A DNA stretch of 64,000 nucleotides, from contig NZ_JAZHRV010000001.1 in the NCBI RefSeq assembly GCF_036924595.1, positions 6,537,501-6,601,500 on the forward strand, written 5' to 3'. This document shows positions 37,425 through 46,348 of this stretch, one piece after another. The notes below the pieces were generated by a model. That model was not told the DNA's origin, searched no databases, and saw only the letters and a list, made by a program, of their open reading frames with translations. Numbering within the stretch: position 1 is the first letter of the stretch; the number at the start of each line of letters is the position of its first letter. A program made the position numbers and the translations under genes. The stretch comes from Bradyrhizobium algeriense. Its GTDB lineage: Bacteria; Pseudomonadota; Alphaproteobacteria; Rhizobiales; Xanthobacteraceae.

Positions 37425-38270
37425 ATGGCGCTTCAGCGCGTTGGTGGGGTGGAGTTGGCGTTGCGTACAGAGTTGGCTTTTTCGCGCGTGCGGCGCCGCG
37501 CGACATTTGCGACCGCCGCCACCCTTGCGGGCTCGCTTGCGCTGGCACCCGGCAGCGTCTCCGCCGAAGGTCTGTTCGATTTCCTGTTCGGCGGCGCCCA
37601 AAAGCCGCAGGCGCGGCAAGCCCCCGCGCAGGCGAACTTCTTCGCCGATCCGTTCGGCACCAATCAACCGGCCCATTCCGCGCCGGCGCCGCGCGTTGCG
37701 GGGTCTGGGCCTGCCTTCTGTGTGCGAAGCTGCGACGGCAAATATTTTCCGCTGACCATGCGCGGCAACGCCACACCGGTTCAGACCTGCCAGGCCTTCT
37801 GCCCGGCGAGCGTCACCAAGGTCTTTTACGGCAGCCATATCGACAGCGCGACCGCAGGCAATGGCGAGCGCTATGCCGACAGCGAAAACGCCTTCGCCTA
37901 TCGCAAGGCGCTGCGCGCCGATTGCACCTGCAACGGCCGAAGCCCGTCCGGGCTGGCGCCGGTCGATCTCACGCTCGATACCTCGCTGCGCTCCGGCGAT
38001 GTCGTTGCCACCACCGACGGCCTGGTGGCCTATACCGGCGTCCGCCTGGGGGCCGACCAGACGGCGGAGTTCACCCCCGTCGCCTCCTATCCCGGCCTCA
38101 CGGCAGATGTCCGCGCCCGGCTCGGCGAAATGAAGGTCGCGCCTGTCAGCGCCGAGATGGTCGCCGGCAACGCGCCGCTGCCCGAAGCACGACGCGACGA
38201 CGACCTGCCGACCGCCTCGATTCCGAAGCCGGCTGTACCGAAAGCGGCGAAGCGAGCGGAAGTGCGATAA
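37425..38270 (+). CDS. Secreted DUF2865 protein
   Basis: A 281-residue exported protein: signal peptide RRRATFATAATLAGSLALAP with likely cleavage after SVSA, then a low-complexity Gln/Ala/Pro segment. The DUF2865 core follows, with AFCVRSCDGKYFPLTMRG, TCQAFCPASVTKVFYGSHID and FAYRKALRADCTCNG; the paired cysteines probably form disulfides. The tail of about 90 residues is Pro/Ala-rich with basic ends. The family is common in rhizobia and has no established function; an envelope or cell-wall role is likely from export. Start ATG 37425. Confidence 0.88.
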   Translation: MALQRVGGVELALRTELAFSRVRRRATFATAATLAGSLALAPGSVSAEGLFDFLFGGAQKPQARQAPAQANFFADPFGTNQPAHSAPAPRVAGSGPAFCVRSCDGKYFPLTMRGNATPVQTCQAFCPASVTKVFYGSHIDSATAGNGERYADSENAFAYRKALRADCTCNGRSPSGLAPVDLTLDTSLRSGDVVATTDGLVAYTGVRLGADQTAEFTPVASYPGLTADVRARLGEMKVAPVSAEMVAGNAPLPEARRDDDLPTASIPKPAVPKAAKRAEVR

Positions 38271-38300
38271 GGCCGCCCGCAGTCACCGCGGAGCCCAAAC

Positions 38301-38334
38301 ACAAAATTGCGAAAACAACCCCATGCAAAGTAGC
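38301..38334. repeat. Interspersed repeat, family R (short copy)
   Basis: ATTGCGAAAACAACCCCATG followed by CAAAGTAGC. The same sequence opens the longer element at 57621-57756, and a decayed form occurs at 61498-61612. Confidence 0.75.
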
Positions 38335-38374
38335 ATGGGCCCCGCTCGCAGCATTCACGTAGCTGACGCCAGCA

Positions 38375-38806
38375 TTACCGCCCGACGATGACCCCGATCA
38401 CGTTCGGCGCGGACAGATATTTTTCCTCGATCGCCGCACGCGCCGCGGCGCGGTTTTCCGGCGTCAGCAGGCCGCGCTTCTCGGCCAGGATCATCCAGCA
38501 ATAGCCCCACCAGTCCGTCAGCATGCCCTGATCGTCGACGAGGTCGTAGCCTTGTTCGGCGGCAAAGATTCGTGCCTGCGTTTCATCCAGCGCGTCGAGA
38601 AAGGCGTGGTCCTCGACCGAAAACAGCTCGTCGCTGAAATCGTCCGTGGTATAGCCCCACACCGACATGCAGACCGCGTTGAACTCGCGGTCGATCGCGT
38701 CGTCGTCGACGAGCCGGCGGCGTGAGGCCTGATGCAGGCGCGACAGCGAGCGCGCGAAATCGGCGATACGGGTGAGAGCGAACTGATCGTAGGCGATGGT
38801 GGACAT
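38375..38806 (-). CDS. Protein of unknown function, 143 residues
   Basis: I recognise no named family. The product is acidic and mostly helical by eye, with DQFALTRIADFARSLSRLHQ, FSVEDHAFLDALDETQARIF and TDWWGYCWMILAEKRGLL. There is no signal peptide or membrane segment, so it is probably cytoplasmic. The ATG at 38806 is preceded by GAGGAC. It is transcribed toward the DUF2865 gene and divergent from a small gene at 38976. Codon use matches the neighbours. Confidence 0.7.
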   Translation of the reverse strand: MSTIAYDQFALTRIADFARSLSRLHQASRRRLVDDDAIDREFNAVCMSVWGYTTDDFSDELFSVEDHAFLDALDETQARIFAAEQGYDLVDDQGMLTDWWGYCWMILAEKRGLLTPENRAAARAAIEEKYLSAPNVIGVIVGR

Positions 38807-38975
38807 GTAGTCCTCACAAACTCGGATAGACCATAGATGTTGTGCCGGCGGTGCGCCGAATCACAATGATATATCAAACACTTGCTAAAGTGTTCTTAAT
38901 TTGTTCTGGTAGAGCAGCAAAATATCCCCTATCAGAGATTGTCTTTCGGTGAGTTGCCGCAAAGAACCGAGGACG

Positions 38976-39206
38976 ATGGACGCGACGCAGGCTACCGAGA
39001 TCCGGACCTTGTTACTGGAAGCGGCCGACGCGATCGACCGCACGAATGCGATCGTGTCCGCCCTCGACAGCGACGATCGGGCCCTGCTTGCCAAGCCTCT
39101 CGACGAGATATCGTCCGCCTTGCATTTCGAGCTGCTGCAAAAGCTCTATCTCCGCTACCCCGGACTTGCCGAGGAAGGCGAAGGCTGGCACGGCGCCACG
39201 GCATGA
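38976..39206 (+). CDS. Small acidic protein of unknown function, 76 residues
   Basis: MDATQATEIRTLLLEAADAI begins a short, probably all-helical protein, with LLAKPLDEISSALHFELLQK in the middle and the basic-aromatic LYLRYPGLAEEGE near the end. GAGG lies 7 bases before the ATG. No family recognised. The open frame extends a further 27 bases upstream without a better start. The short length makes the call tentative, but codon bias fits a real gene. Confidence 0.55.
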   Translation: MDATQATEIRTLLLEAADAIDRTNAIVSALDSDDRALLAKPLDEISSALHFELLQKLYLRYPGLAEEGEGWHGATA

Positions 39207-39226
39207 ACCGTCCGGGGCTCAATCCT

Positions 39227-39457
39227 TCACATCGCCGAGAGCAGCTTGTCGCCGCAGTAATTGGCGTAGAATTTTCCGCCACACTGCCGCTTGATCGCCG
39301 CGCAGCGCGCCGCTGGCGAAGCGCCTTGCGCGACGCTGAAGGAACAGCTCAGGCCGTCGGCGCTCTTGCCGGCCTTGCCGGCGGCAAAGGCGGCGCTGGT
39401 CGCACTGATGCAGACGACCAACAACGCAGCGGCGACGATCTCGATCGTCAATCTCAT
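39227..39457 (-). CDS. Small secreted cysteine-containing protein, 76 residues
   Basis: Begins MRLTIEIVAAALLVVCISAT with a signal peptide (cleavage probable after AAFA). The mature part has about 50 residues with four cysteines in LSCSFSVAQ, ARCAAIKRQCGGKFY and NYCGDKLL, so two disulfides are possible. Start ATG 39457 chosen because it begins the signal peptide; the frame is open to 39538. Function unknown. It converges with the small gene at 38976 across 20 bases. Confidence 0.6.
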   Translation of the reverse strand: MRLTIEIVAAALLVVCISATSAAFAAGKAGKSADGLSCSFSVAQGASPAARCAAIKRQCGGKFYANYCGDKLLSAM

Positions 39458-39703
39458 GGCAAGCCTCCCGTTCTGGCGGCACGCGTTTCCATCGCGCACT
39501 GGCACCCGGTTATCCCAGCGATCCCTCGGCTTCCGCACTCGATTATATCACCAAAGGCAGCCGCCGGTGCCGCGAAATCGGCCCGGTCCTTGCATAAAAT
39601 CATACCAGCGCAGTGCACAACGCACTCCGGCATACTCCGGCGTTTCGATTGCCGGGCAAGGCGCGTATCTTCGTTCTGAGTCTCAATCGCAGGAATCGAC
39701 GTA

Positions 39704-42235
39704 TTGCAGGAACAAATCCCAGGAAACCATCCGACCAGTTATCCGGCGCTGGATCAGCCGATCGACGAGCTGTCGCTGGCCGAAATCAAGGGCGCAATCC
39801 TCGCCAAGCTCCGGCTTGCGATCGGCAAGGACGCCGGCATGGCGACACGGCGCGACTGGTACAAGGCCGCGGCGCTGGCGCTGCGCGACCGCATCGTGCA
39901 CCGCTGGCTGACGGCCGAGAAGGAGAGCTACGACGCCGGCAGCAAGCGGGTCTATTACCTCTCGCTCGAATTCCTGATCGGGCGGCTGTTCACCGACGCG
40001 CTGAACAATATGGGCCTGCTGCCGGTGTTCGAGGCGGCGCTCGGCGATCTCGGCGTCGGGCTTGACGACCTGCGCAAATGCGAGCCGGACGCGGCGCTCG
40101 GCAATGGCGGCCTCGGGCGGCTCGCGGCGTGCTTCATGGAGAGCATGGCGACGCTGGCGATTCCCGCCATCGGCTACGGCATCCGCTACGATTTCGGCCT
40201 GTTCCGCCAGATCATCGCGCAGGGCTGGCAGCACGAATACCCGGACGAATGGCTGAGTTTTGGCAACCCCTGGGAATTCCAGCGGGCCGAGGTGGTCTAC
40301 CACATCCACTTCGGCGGCTTTGTCGACCACGTCGACGACCGCGGCCGCGACCGCGCCACCTGGCGTCCGGCGGAAACCGTGCAGGCTGTCGCCTACGACA
40401 CTCCGATCGTCGGCTGGCGCGGCCAGCACGTCAATGCGCTGCGGCTGTGGTCGGCGCGCGCGCCCGACCCGCTGCGGCTCGATGTCTTCAACACCGGCGA
40501 TTATCTCGGCGCCGTCGCCGAGGAAGCGCGCGCGGAATCGATCTGCAAATTCCTCTATCCGAATGACGAGAGCTCTGCGGGGCGCGAACTGCGGCTGCGG
40601 CAGGAATATTTCTTCGTCTCGGCCTCGCTGCAGGACCTGATCAAGCGGCACCTTGCGTCCGACGGGCAGTTGCGCAACCTCCCCTCCAAGGTCGCGGTGC
40701 AGCTCAACGACACCCATCCCAGCCTCGCCGTCACCGAGCTGATGCGGATCCTGGTGGACCTGCACAATTTCCGCTGGGACGAAGCGTGGAAGCTCACGGT
40801 GGCGACGCTGTCCTACACTAACCACACGCTGCTGCCGGAAGCGCTGGAGACCTGGCCGGTCGAACTGTTCGAGCGGCTGCTGCCGCGGCATCTCGAAATC
40901 ATCTACCGCATCAATGTCGCGCATCTGGCGATGGCCGAACAGCGTTGCCCCGGCGACATCGATTTCCGCGCCTCGGTGTCGCTGATCGACGAGAAGTCCG
41001 GACGGCGGGTGCGGATGGGGCAACTCGCTTTCGTCGGCTCGCACCGCATCAATGGCGTCTCGGCGATGCATTCCGACCTGATGAAGGAGACCGTGTTCCA
41101 CGATCTCAACCATCTCTATCCCGGCCGCATCACCAACAAGACCAACGGCATCACCTTCCGCCGCTGGCTGATGCTCGCCAACCCGAAGCTGACCGGCCTG
41201 ATGCGCGAGGTCTGCGGCGAGGCAGTGCTCGACGACTTCTCCCTGTTCGAGCGCCTCGAGGCTCGCGCCAGCGACAACGCGTTCCAGCAGCGGTTTCGCG
41301 ACGTCAAGCACCAGAACAAGCTGGCGCTGGCGCGGCTGATCAACGAGCGGCTCCGCATCAAGATCGATCCGTCGGCGCTGTTCGATATCCAGATCAAGCG
41401 CATCCACGAATACAAGCGGCAATTGCTTAACGTCGTCGAGACCGTCGCACTGTATCAGGCGATCAAGGACGAGCCGCAGCGCGACTGGGTGCCGCGGGTC
41501 AAGATCTTCGCCGGCAAGGCGGCGGCGAGCTATCGCTATGCCAAGCTGATCATCAAGCTGATCAACGATGTTGCCGAAGTCGTCAACAACGACCCCGTCA
41601 TCGCAGGAAGGCTCAAGGTCGTCTTCCTCGCCGACTACAATGTCAGCCTTGCAGAGGTGATCATTCCGGCCGCCGATCTCTCCGAGCAGATCTCGACCGC
41701 CGGCATGGAAGCCTCCGGCACCGGCAACATGAAGCTGGCGCTCAACGGCGCGCTCACCATCGGCACGCTTGACGGCGCCAATATCGAAATCCGCGACCAT
41801 GTCGGCGCGGAGAACATCGCGATCTTCGGCATGGAGGCCGGCGACGTCATGGTCCGGCGCAAGCAGGGCCTGGATGCGACCGACGTGATCAGCCGCTCGC
41901 CGCGGCTGGCGCGGGCCATCACCGCCATCGAGGGCGGCGCGTGCTCGCCCGACGATCCCGCCCGCTTTGCCTCCATGGGTCACGCGCTGCGTTATCTCGA
42001 CCACTACATGGTCTCGGCCGATTTCGATTCCTACTACGCGGCGCAGCGCGGCATCGACGCCCGCTGGCAGGTGGTGCCGGCCTGGACCCGCGCCTCGATC
42101 CTCAACGTCGCGCGGATGCCGTGGTTCTCCTCCGACCGCACCATCCGGGAGTATGCCGAAGATATCTGGCACGTGCCGGTGCGCGCGGCCGCGCCGGTGC
42201 CGGAGCCAAGCGCCCAGCGCGGGGCGACGCGGTAA
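39704..42235 (+). CDS. glgP: Glycogen phosphorylase
   Basis: The 843-residue GT35 enzyme releases glucose 1-phosphate from glycogen. The N-terminal region contains RVYYLSLEFLIGRLFTDAL. The active-site region includes ALGNGGLGRLAACFMESMA and DTHPSLAVTELMRIL. The PLP lysine is in MEASGTGNMKLALNGALTIG near residue 680. No other glycogen genes (glgA, glgB, glgC, glgX) lie in the window. The start is a TTG at 39704; the next in-frame ATG (39839) would cut into the conserved N-terminal domain. Confidence 0.95.
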   Translation: MQEQIPGNHPTSYPALDQPIDELSLAEIKGAILAKLRLAIGKDAGMATRRDWYKAAALALRDRIVHRWLTAEKESYDAGSKRVYYLSLEFLIGRLFTDALNNMGLLPVFEAALGDLGVGLDDLRKCEPDAALGNGGLGRLAACFMESMATLAIPAIGYGIRYDFGLFRQIIAQGWQHEYPDEWLSFGNPWEFQRAEVVYHIHFGGFVDHVDDRGRDRATWRPAETVQAVAYDTPIVGWRGQHVNALRLWSARAPDPLRLDVFNTGDYLGAVAEEARAESICKFLYPNDESSAGRELRLRQEYFFVSASLQDLIKRHLASDGQLRNLPSKVAVQLNDTHPSLAVTELMRILVDLHNFRWDEAWKLTVATLSYTNHTLLPEALETWPVELFERLLPRHLEIIYRINVAHLAMAEQRCPGDIDFRASVSLIDEKSGRRVRMGQLAFVGSHRINGVSAMHSDLMKETVFHDLNHLYPGRITNKTNGITFRRWLMLANPKLTGLMREVCGEAVLDDFSLFERLEARASDNAFQQRFRDVKHQNKLALARLINERLRIKIDPSALFDIQIKRIHEYKRQLLNVVETVALYQAIKDEPQRDWVPRVKIFAGKAAASYRYAKLIIKLINDVAEVVNNDPVIAGRLKVVFLADYNVSLAEVIIPAADLSEQISTAGMEASGTGNMKLALNGALTIGTLDGANIEIRDHVGAENIAIFGMEAGDVMVRRKQGLDATDVISRSPRLARAITAIEGGACSPDDPARFASMGHALRYLDHYMVSADFDSYYAAQRGIDARWQVVPAWTRASILNVARMPWFSSDRTIREYAEDIWHVPVRAAAPVPEPSAQRGATR

Positions 42236-42307
42236 ATCCCGGCGGGCGGAAATCCATTACCTCGGGCGTCATTGAATTCGGCAAAAGAGTCGCGATACTC
42301 CATCCGC

Positions 42308-42392
42308 CGTCATTGCGAGGAGCGTAGCGACGAAGCAATCCATTCCTCCGCTTGCGGCGCGATGGATTGCTTCGCTCCGCTCGCAATGACGG
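42308..42392. repeat. Interspersed palindromic repeat, family A
   Basis: CGTCATTGCGAGGAGCGTAG at 42308, complementary to GCTTCGCTCCGCTCGCAATG ending at 42392; inner arms AAGCAATCCAT / ATGGATTGCTT. Same family as 1071-1155. Confidence 0.85.
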
Positions 42393-42436
42393 CACTTGCG
42401 GCGACCCGCCGCGCCTCTCAAGATCGAAGAGTATCA

Positions 42437-43255
42437 ATGCTGACAAAAGCCCCGCATCTTTTCGACGACGCCACACGCGTCACCGCCGGCGATAGCTGCT
42501 GGCAGGGCAGGACCAGCCCGGACTACTGGGCCTTTGTCGGGCCGTTCGGCGGCTGCACGGCCGCCACCATCCTGCGCGCGCTGATCGACCATCCGCAGCG
42601 GGCGGGCGATCCGCTGTCGCTGACCGTGAATTTCTGCGCGCCGGTGGCCGAAGGCGGCTTCGATCTCGACGTTCGCCTGGTCAAGGCCAACCGTTCGAGC
42701 CAGCACTGGTGCGTGGAGATGACGCAGGGCGGCGGCGATGTCGCGACGCTGGCAACCGCCGTATTCGCCGAGCGCCGTCCGTCCTGGTCGCACCAGCAGG
42801 CAAAATTTCCCGGCGCTACGCCGTTCGAGCAGGCGCGCGCGTTCCCGAACACGCCGATGACGTGGACGCACCAGTATGATTTCCGCTTCGTCGAGGGCGA
42901 ACCGAGTTTCTACGGCTCGCCGGCGTCACCACCGGTCGATGCGTACTCGAAGCAGTGGATCGGCGATCACGTGCCGCGAAAGATCGACATGCTGTCGCTG
43001 ATGTCGATGTCGGACGCGTTCTTCGGCCGGGTATTTCTGGCGCGCCGGGAATTGATGCCGTTCGGCACGGTATCGATCACGACGTATTTCCATACGGCGT
43101 CGGAAGACCTCGCGGCCGAGGATATCACGCGGGTGCTGGCTGTGGCGGATGCCAAGATCTTCCACAGGAGCTATGGCGACCAGAACGGCGAATTGTGGTC
43201 GCCGTCGGGGCGGTTGCTCGCGACGACGACGCAGATCGCCTATTTCAAGGCGTAG
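42437..43255 (+). CDS. TesB-like acyl-CoA thioesterase family protein
   Basis: A 272-residue double hot-dog protein. The N-terminal half has YWAFVGPFGGCTAATILRAL and DPLSLTVNFCAPVAEGGFDL. The C-terminal half contains DMLSLMSMSDAFFGRVFLAR with a conserved Asp and TVSITTYFHTASEDLAAEDI. The pattern fits the acyl-CoA thioesterase 3 type proteins related to TesB. The acyl substrate is unknown. Start ATG 42437; the frame is open upstream through repeat A but has no coding features there. Confidence 0.85.
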   Translation: MLTKAPHLFDDATRVTAGDSCWQGRTSPDYWAFVGPFGGCTAATILRALIDHPQRAGDPLSLTVNFCAPVAEGGFDLDVRLVKANRSSQHWCVEMTQGGGDVATLATAVFAERRPSWSHQQAKFPGATPFEQARAFPNTPMTWTHQYDFRFVEGEPSFYGSPASPPVDAYSKQWIGDHVPRKIDMLSLMSMSDAFFGRVFLARRELMPFGTVSITTYFHTASEDLAAEDITRVLAVADAKIFHRSYGDQNGELWSPSGRLLATTTQIAYFKA

Positions 43256-43281
43256 CGGAACATTAAAGTGCCGGCTCTCTT

Positions 43282-43374
43282 GTAGGGTGGGCAAAGGCGC
43301 CCTTGCGCCGTGCCCACCATGTATCCGATCATTACCTCGAAATGGTGGGCACGCTTCGCTTTGCCCACCCTACC
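43282..43374. repeat. Interspersed palindromic repeat, family G
   Basis: GTAGGGTGGGCAAAGGCGCC at 43282 and its complement GCTTCGCTTTGCCCACCCTA ending at 43374, with an inner pair GTGCCCACCAT / AATGGTGGGCAC. It fills the gap before the arginase gene. Only one copy in the window. Confidence 0.8.
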
Positions 43375-43401
43375 TTTTCTGCGATTCATCAAAGGCGCTC
43401 C

Positions 43402-44370
43402 ATGTCCGACGGCAACGTTGCCCGCATCGCCCTGCTCGGCGTCCCCATCGAGATCGGGGCTTCGCAACTCGGAACCTTGATGGGACCGGACGCGCTGCGC
43501 ACCGCGGGCATTGGCCGCATCCTCAATCAGCTCGGCTTTGCCGTCGAGGATCACGGCAACATGGCCAAACCCGGCGTTGCTCCCGACGAGGGCCCGCCGC
43601 CGGCGAATGCCAAATATTACGACACCATCAAAGGCTGGATCCGCGAGCTCAGCGAGCGTTCCTATTCGCTGGCGAGTTCCGGCGCCGTTCCGATCTTCAT
43701 GGGCGGCGATCACTCGTTGTCGATGGGATCGGTGAACGGCGTTGCGCGCTACTGGCACGAGCAGGGCCGGCCGCTGTTCGTGCTGTGGCTCGATGCGCAT
43801 GCCGACTACAACACGCCGCAGACGACGGAGACCGGCAACATGCACGGCATGTCGGCGGCCTTTCTGTGCGGCGAGGGCGGCCTCGACGGGCTGCTCGGCA
43901 ACCATCCGCGCGCATCGATCGGCCCCGACCAGCTCGACCTGTTCGGCATCCGCTCGATCGATCCGCTCGAGAAGCAACTGGTGTTCGAGCGCCGCATCGC
44001 GATCGCCGACATGCGCGCGATCGACGAATTCGGCGTCGGCGTGCTGATCCGCAAAGTCATCGATCGCGTGCGCGCCAAAAATGGCGTGCTGCATCTAAGC
44101 TTCGATGTCGACTTTCTCGATCCCGCGGTCGCGCCCGGCGTCGGCACCACGGTGCCGGGCGGCGCGACCTATCGCGAGGCGCATCTGATCATGGAGCTGC
44201 TGCACGATTCGGATCTGGTGCGCTCGGTCGATATCGTCGAGCTCAACCCGTTCCTCGACGAACGCGGCCGTACGGCGCGTGTCGCCGTCGAACTGATCGG
44301 CAGCCTGTTCGGACTGCAGATCACCGACCGGCGGACGCCGAGCAATGCGGTGCTTCCGGGTAACGGCTGA
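43402..44370 (+). CDS. rocF: Arginase
   Basis: A 322-residue ureohydrolase that splits arginine to ornithine and urea. The dinuclear manganese ligands are visible in FMGGDHSLSMGSVNG near residue 100, LWLDAHADYNTPQTTETGNM near 132, and LSFDVDFLDPAVAPGVGTTV near 235. HGMSAAFL follows the second motif as in true arginases rather than agmatinases. Start ATG 43402. Expected role is arginine catabolism; no regulator or transporter lies beside it. Confidence 0.93.
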   Translation: MSDGNVARIALLGVPIEIGASQLGTLMGPDALRTAGIGRILNQLGFAVEDHGNMAKPGVAPDEGPPPANAKYYDTIKGWIRELSERSYSLASSGAVPIFMGGDHSLSMGSVNGVARYWHEQGRPLFVLWLDAHADYNTPQTTETGNMHGMSAAFLCGEGGLDGLLGNHPRASIGPDQLDLFGIRSIDPLEKQLVFERRIAIADMRAIDEFGVGVLIRKVIDRVRAKNGVLHLSFDVDFLDPAVAPGVGTTVPGGATYREAHLIMELLHDSDLVRSVDIVELNPFLDERGRTARVAVELIGSLFGLQITDRRTPSNAVLPGNG

Positions 44371-44385
44371 CTGCGTATCCACAAC

Positions 44386-44414
44386 AAAAGGGCGGCTCAT
44401 GGAGCCGCACTTTT
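44386..44414. terminator. Bidirectional terminator between arginase and pckA
   Basis: AAAAGG-GCGGCTC-ATG-GAGCCGC-ACTTTT: a perfect 7-base GC stem with a 3-base loop, A-rich on one side and T-rich on the other. It lies 16 bases after the arginase stop and 27 bases after the convergent pckA stop, so it can serve both. Confidence 0.8.
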
Positions 44415-44440
44415 CAAATGTGTTCGTTATCGTTTGCCGG

Positions 44441-46057
44441 TTACTCCGCCGCGAGCTTGAGGTCCGGTGCAGCGGCGCGGACTTCGGCGTCGACCTGGGC
44501 TTCGAACTTGGCAAAGTTCTTCTGGAACATGCCGACCAGGCTACGGGCGGTCTTGTCGAACTCAGCCTTGTCCTTCCAGGTGTTGACGGGGTTGAGGATC
44601 TCGCTCGGAACGCCCGGCAGCGCCGTCGGCACCGCGAAGCCGAAATACTTGTCGGTACGGAATTCGACGTTGCGCAGGCTGCCGTCGAGCGCCGCGGTGA
44701 GCAGTGCGCGCGTGACCTTGATCGGCATCCGGCTGCCGGTGCCGTATTTGCCGCCGGTCCAGCCGGTGTTGACCAGCCAGCAATCGACATTGTGCTTGGC
44801 GATCAGCTCGCGAAGCATGTTGCCATAGACGGAAGGATCGAGCGGCAGGAACGGCGAACCGAAGCAGGTGGAGAATTCCGGCTGCGGCTCGTTGCCGAGA
44901 CCGCGCTCGGTGCCAGCGACCTTGGCGGTGTAGCCGGACAGGAAGTGATACATCGCCTGCGCCGGCGAGAGTTTTGCGATCGGCGGCAGTACGCCGAAGG
45001 CGTCGGCGGCCAGCATCACGACGTTCTTCGGCTGGCCGGCGCGGCCGGTGCGCGAAGCGTTCGGGATGAAGTCGAGCGGATAGGCCGAGCGGGTGTTTTC
45101 GGTCTTCGAACCGTCGTCGAAGTCAGGCACGCGGGTATCTTCGCCGAGCACCACGTTTTCCAGCACGGCGCCGAAGCGGCTGCTGGCGGCGAAGATCTGC
45201 GGCTCGGCTTCCTTCGACAGCTTGATGCACTTGGCGTAGCAGCCGCCCTCGAAATTGAAGACACCGTCATTGCCCCAACCGTGCTCGTCGTCGCCGATCA
45301 GCGTGCGGTTCGGATCGGCCGACAGCGTGGTCTTGCCGGTGCCGGAAAGGCCAAAGAAGATCGCGGTGTCGCCCTTGGGCCCGACATTGGCCGAGCAATG
45401 CATCGGCAGCACGCCCTTGGCGGGCAGATAATAGTTCAGCGTGGTGAAGACCGACTTCTTCATCTCGCCGGCATAATAAGACCCGCCGATCAGGACGATC
45501 TTGCGGGCGAAATCGATCGCGACGACGTTCTCCGAGCGCACGCCGTGACGTTTCGGATCGGCGCGGAAGCTCGGCAGGTCGATGATGGTGAGCTCGGGCA
45601 CGAAATCCTTGAGCACCGAAGCCTCGGGACGGATCAGCAGCGTGCGGATGAACAGCGAGTGCCAGGCAAGTTCGGTGAAAACGCGCGTCTTGATCTGGAA
45701 GCTCGGATCGGCGCCGCCATAGAGATCCTGCGCGAACAGCGTCATGCCTTCGGCATGCTTGAGGAAGTCGGCATAGAGCGCGGAGAACTGGTCCGCTGAT
45801 ATCGACTGGTTGCCGGCCCACCACATGTTCTTGTCGGTGGTCGCATCGCGAACCGTGAACTTGTCCTTCGGGCTGCGGCCGGTGAACTCACCGGTGTCCG
45901 CACACAAAGCGCCATCCGCCGACAGTACGGCTTCACCCGCGGAGAGCGAATATTGATAGAGCTGCGGCGCACCGAGATTCCAGTGCACCGTCTTGAGATT
46001 TTTTAAGCCGAATTTGTCGGCGCCGAAGGCACCGTTGCGTAGACCCGTCTCTTGCAC
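44441..46057 (-). CDS. pckA: Phosphoenolpyruvate carboxykinase (ATP)
   Basis: The 538-residue enzyme makes PEP from oxaloacetate and is the key gluconeogenic step in bacteria growing on organic acids. The signature includes [20 protein letters not shown] with the P-loop near residue 235, [11 protein letters not shown], and the substrate-binding [14 protein letters not shown] near 60. The upstream gap carries a FNR/FixK-type palindrome at 46232-46245, about 175 bases before the start, which may give oxygen-dependent control. Confidence 0.96.
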   Translation of the reverse strand: MQETGLRNGAFGADKFGLKNLKTVHWNLGAPQLYQYSLSAGEAVLSADGALCADTGEFTGRSPKDKFTVRDATTDKNMWWAGNQSISADQFSALYADFLKHAEGMTLFAQDLYGGADPSFQIKTRVFTELAWHSLFIRTLLIRPEASVLKDFVPELTIIDLPSFRADPKRHGVRSENVVAIDFARKIVLIGGSYYAGEMKKSVFTTLNYYLPAKGVLPMHCSANVGPKGDTAIFFGLSGTGKTTLSADPNRTLIGDDEHGWGNDGVFNFEGGCYAKCIKLSKEAEPQIFAASSRFGAVLENVVLGEDTRVPDFDDGSKTENTRSAYPLDFIPNASRTGRAGQPKNVVMLAADAFGVLPPIAKLSPAQAMYHFLSGYTAKVAGTERGLGNEPQPEFSTCFGSPFLPLDPSVYGNMLRELIAKHNVDCWLVNTGWTGGKYGTGSRMPIKVTRALLTAALDGSLRNVEFRTDKYFGFAVPTALPGVPSEILNPVNTWKDKAEFDKTARSLVGMFQKNFAKFEAQVDAEVRAAAPDLKLAAE

Positions 46058-46348
46058 GAAGAAATCCCTCCTCGAACCCGCGTTACTCGAATCGCGCGCC
46101 TGTCGCTTGACGCGCTCTGTCGCGGTGACCCCTGAATATAGCCTTCCGGCCTCGGTCCGGCGACCTAATACTGATGAACGCTGTGCTTGCCAAGCCGATC
46201 CACGCGATTTGGTTTATTCAGGCGCGAGTGGTTGATCTGCATCAATCGTTTGCTGCAGCGCTTTTAGCGGGTTTGCCGTCGTGGTTGCGCGACCATCCGT
46301 GGCTGCCTCGCCTGACCGAAAATTGCTGCGTCGCACAATTAGAAAATT
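46058..46348. other. Gap upstream of pckA with a FixK-type site
   Basis: No gene seen in these 291 bases. Contains the FixK/FNR-like palindrome at 46232-46245 and the presumed pckA promoter region. The right end meets the stop of a decayed TPR-CHAT gene. Confidence 0.7.
46232..46245. promoter_or_regulatory. FixK/FNR-type binding palindrome
   Basis: TTGATCTGCATCAA matches TTGAT-N4-ATCAA perfectly, the consensus bound by FNR and by FixK2 in Bradyrhizobium. The only intact gene close by is pckA on the minus strand (175 bases away). On the plus strand only the broken TPR-CHAT locus follows. The match is direct; the target is inference. Confidence 0.6.

Noticed and set aside
39683-42172. Minus-strand open frame of 829 codons opposite glycogen phosphorylase
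   Set aside because: Mirror frame of a strongly biased gene; no family features, while the plus strand matches GT35 throughout.
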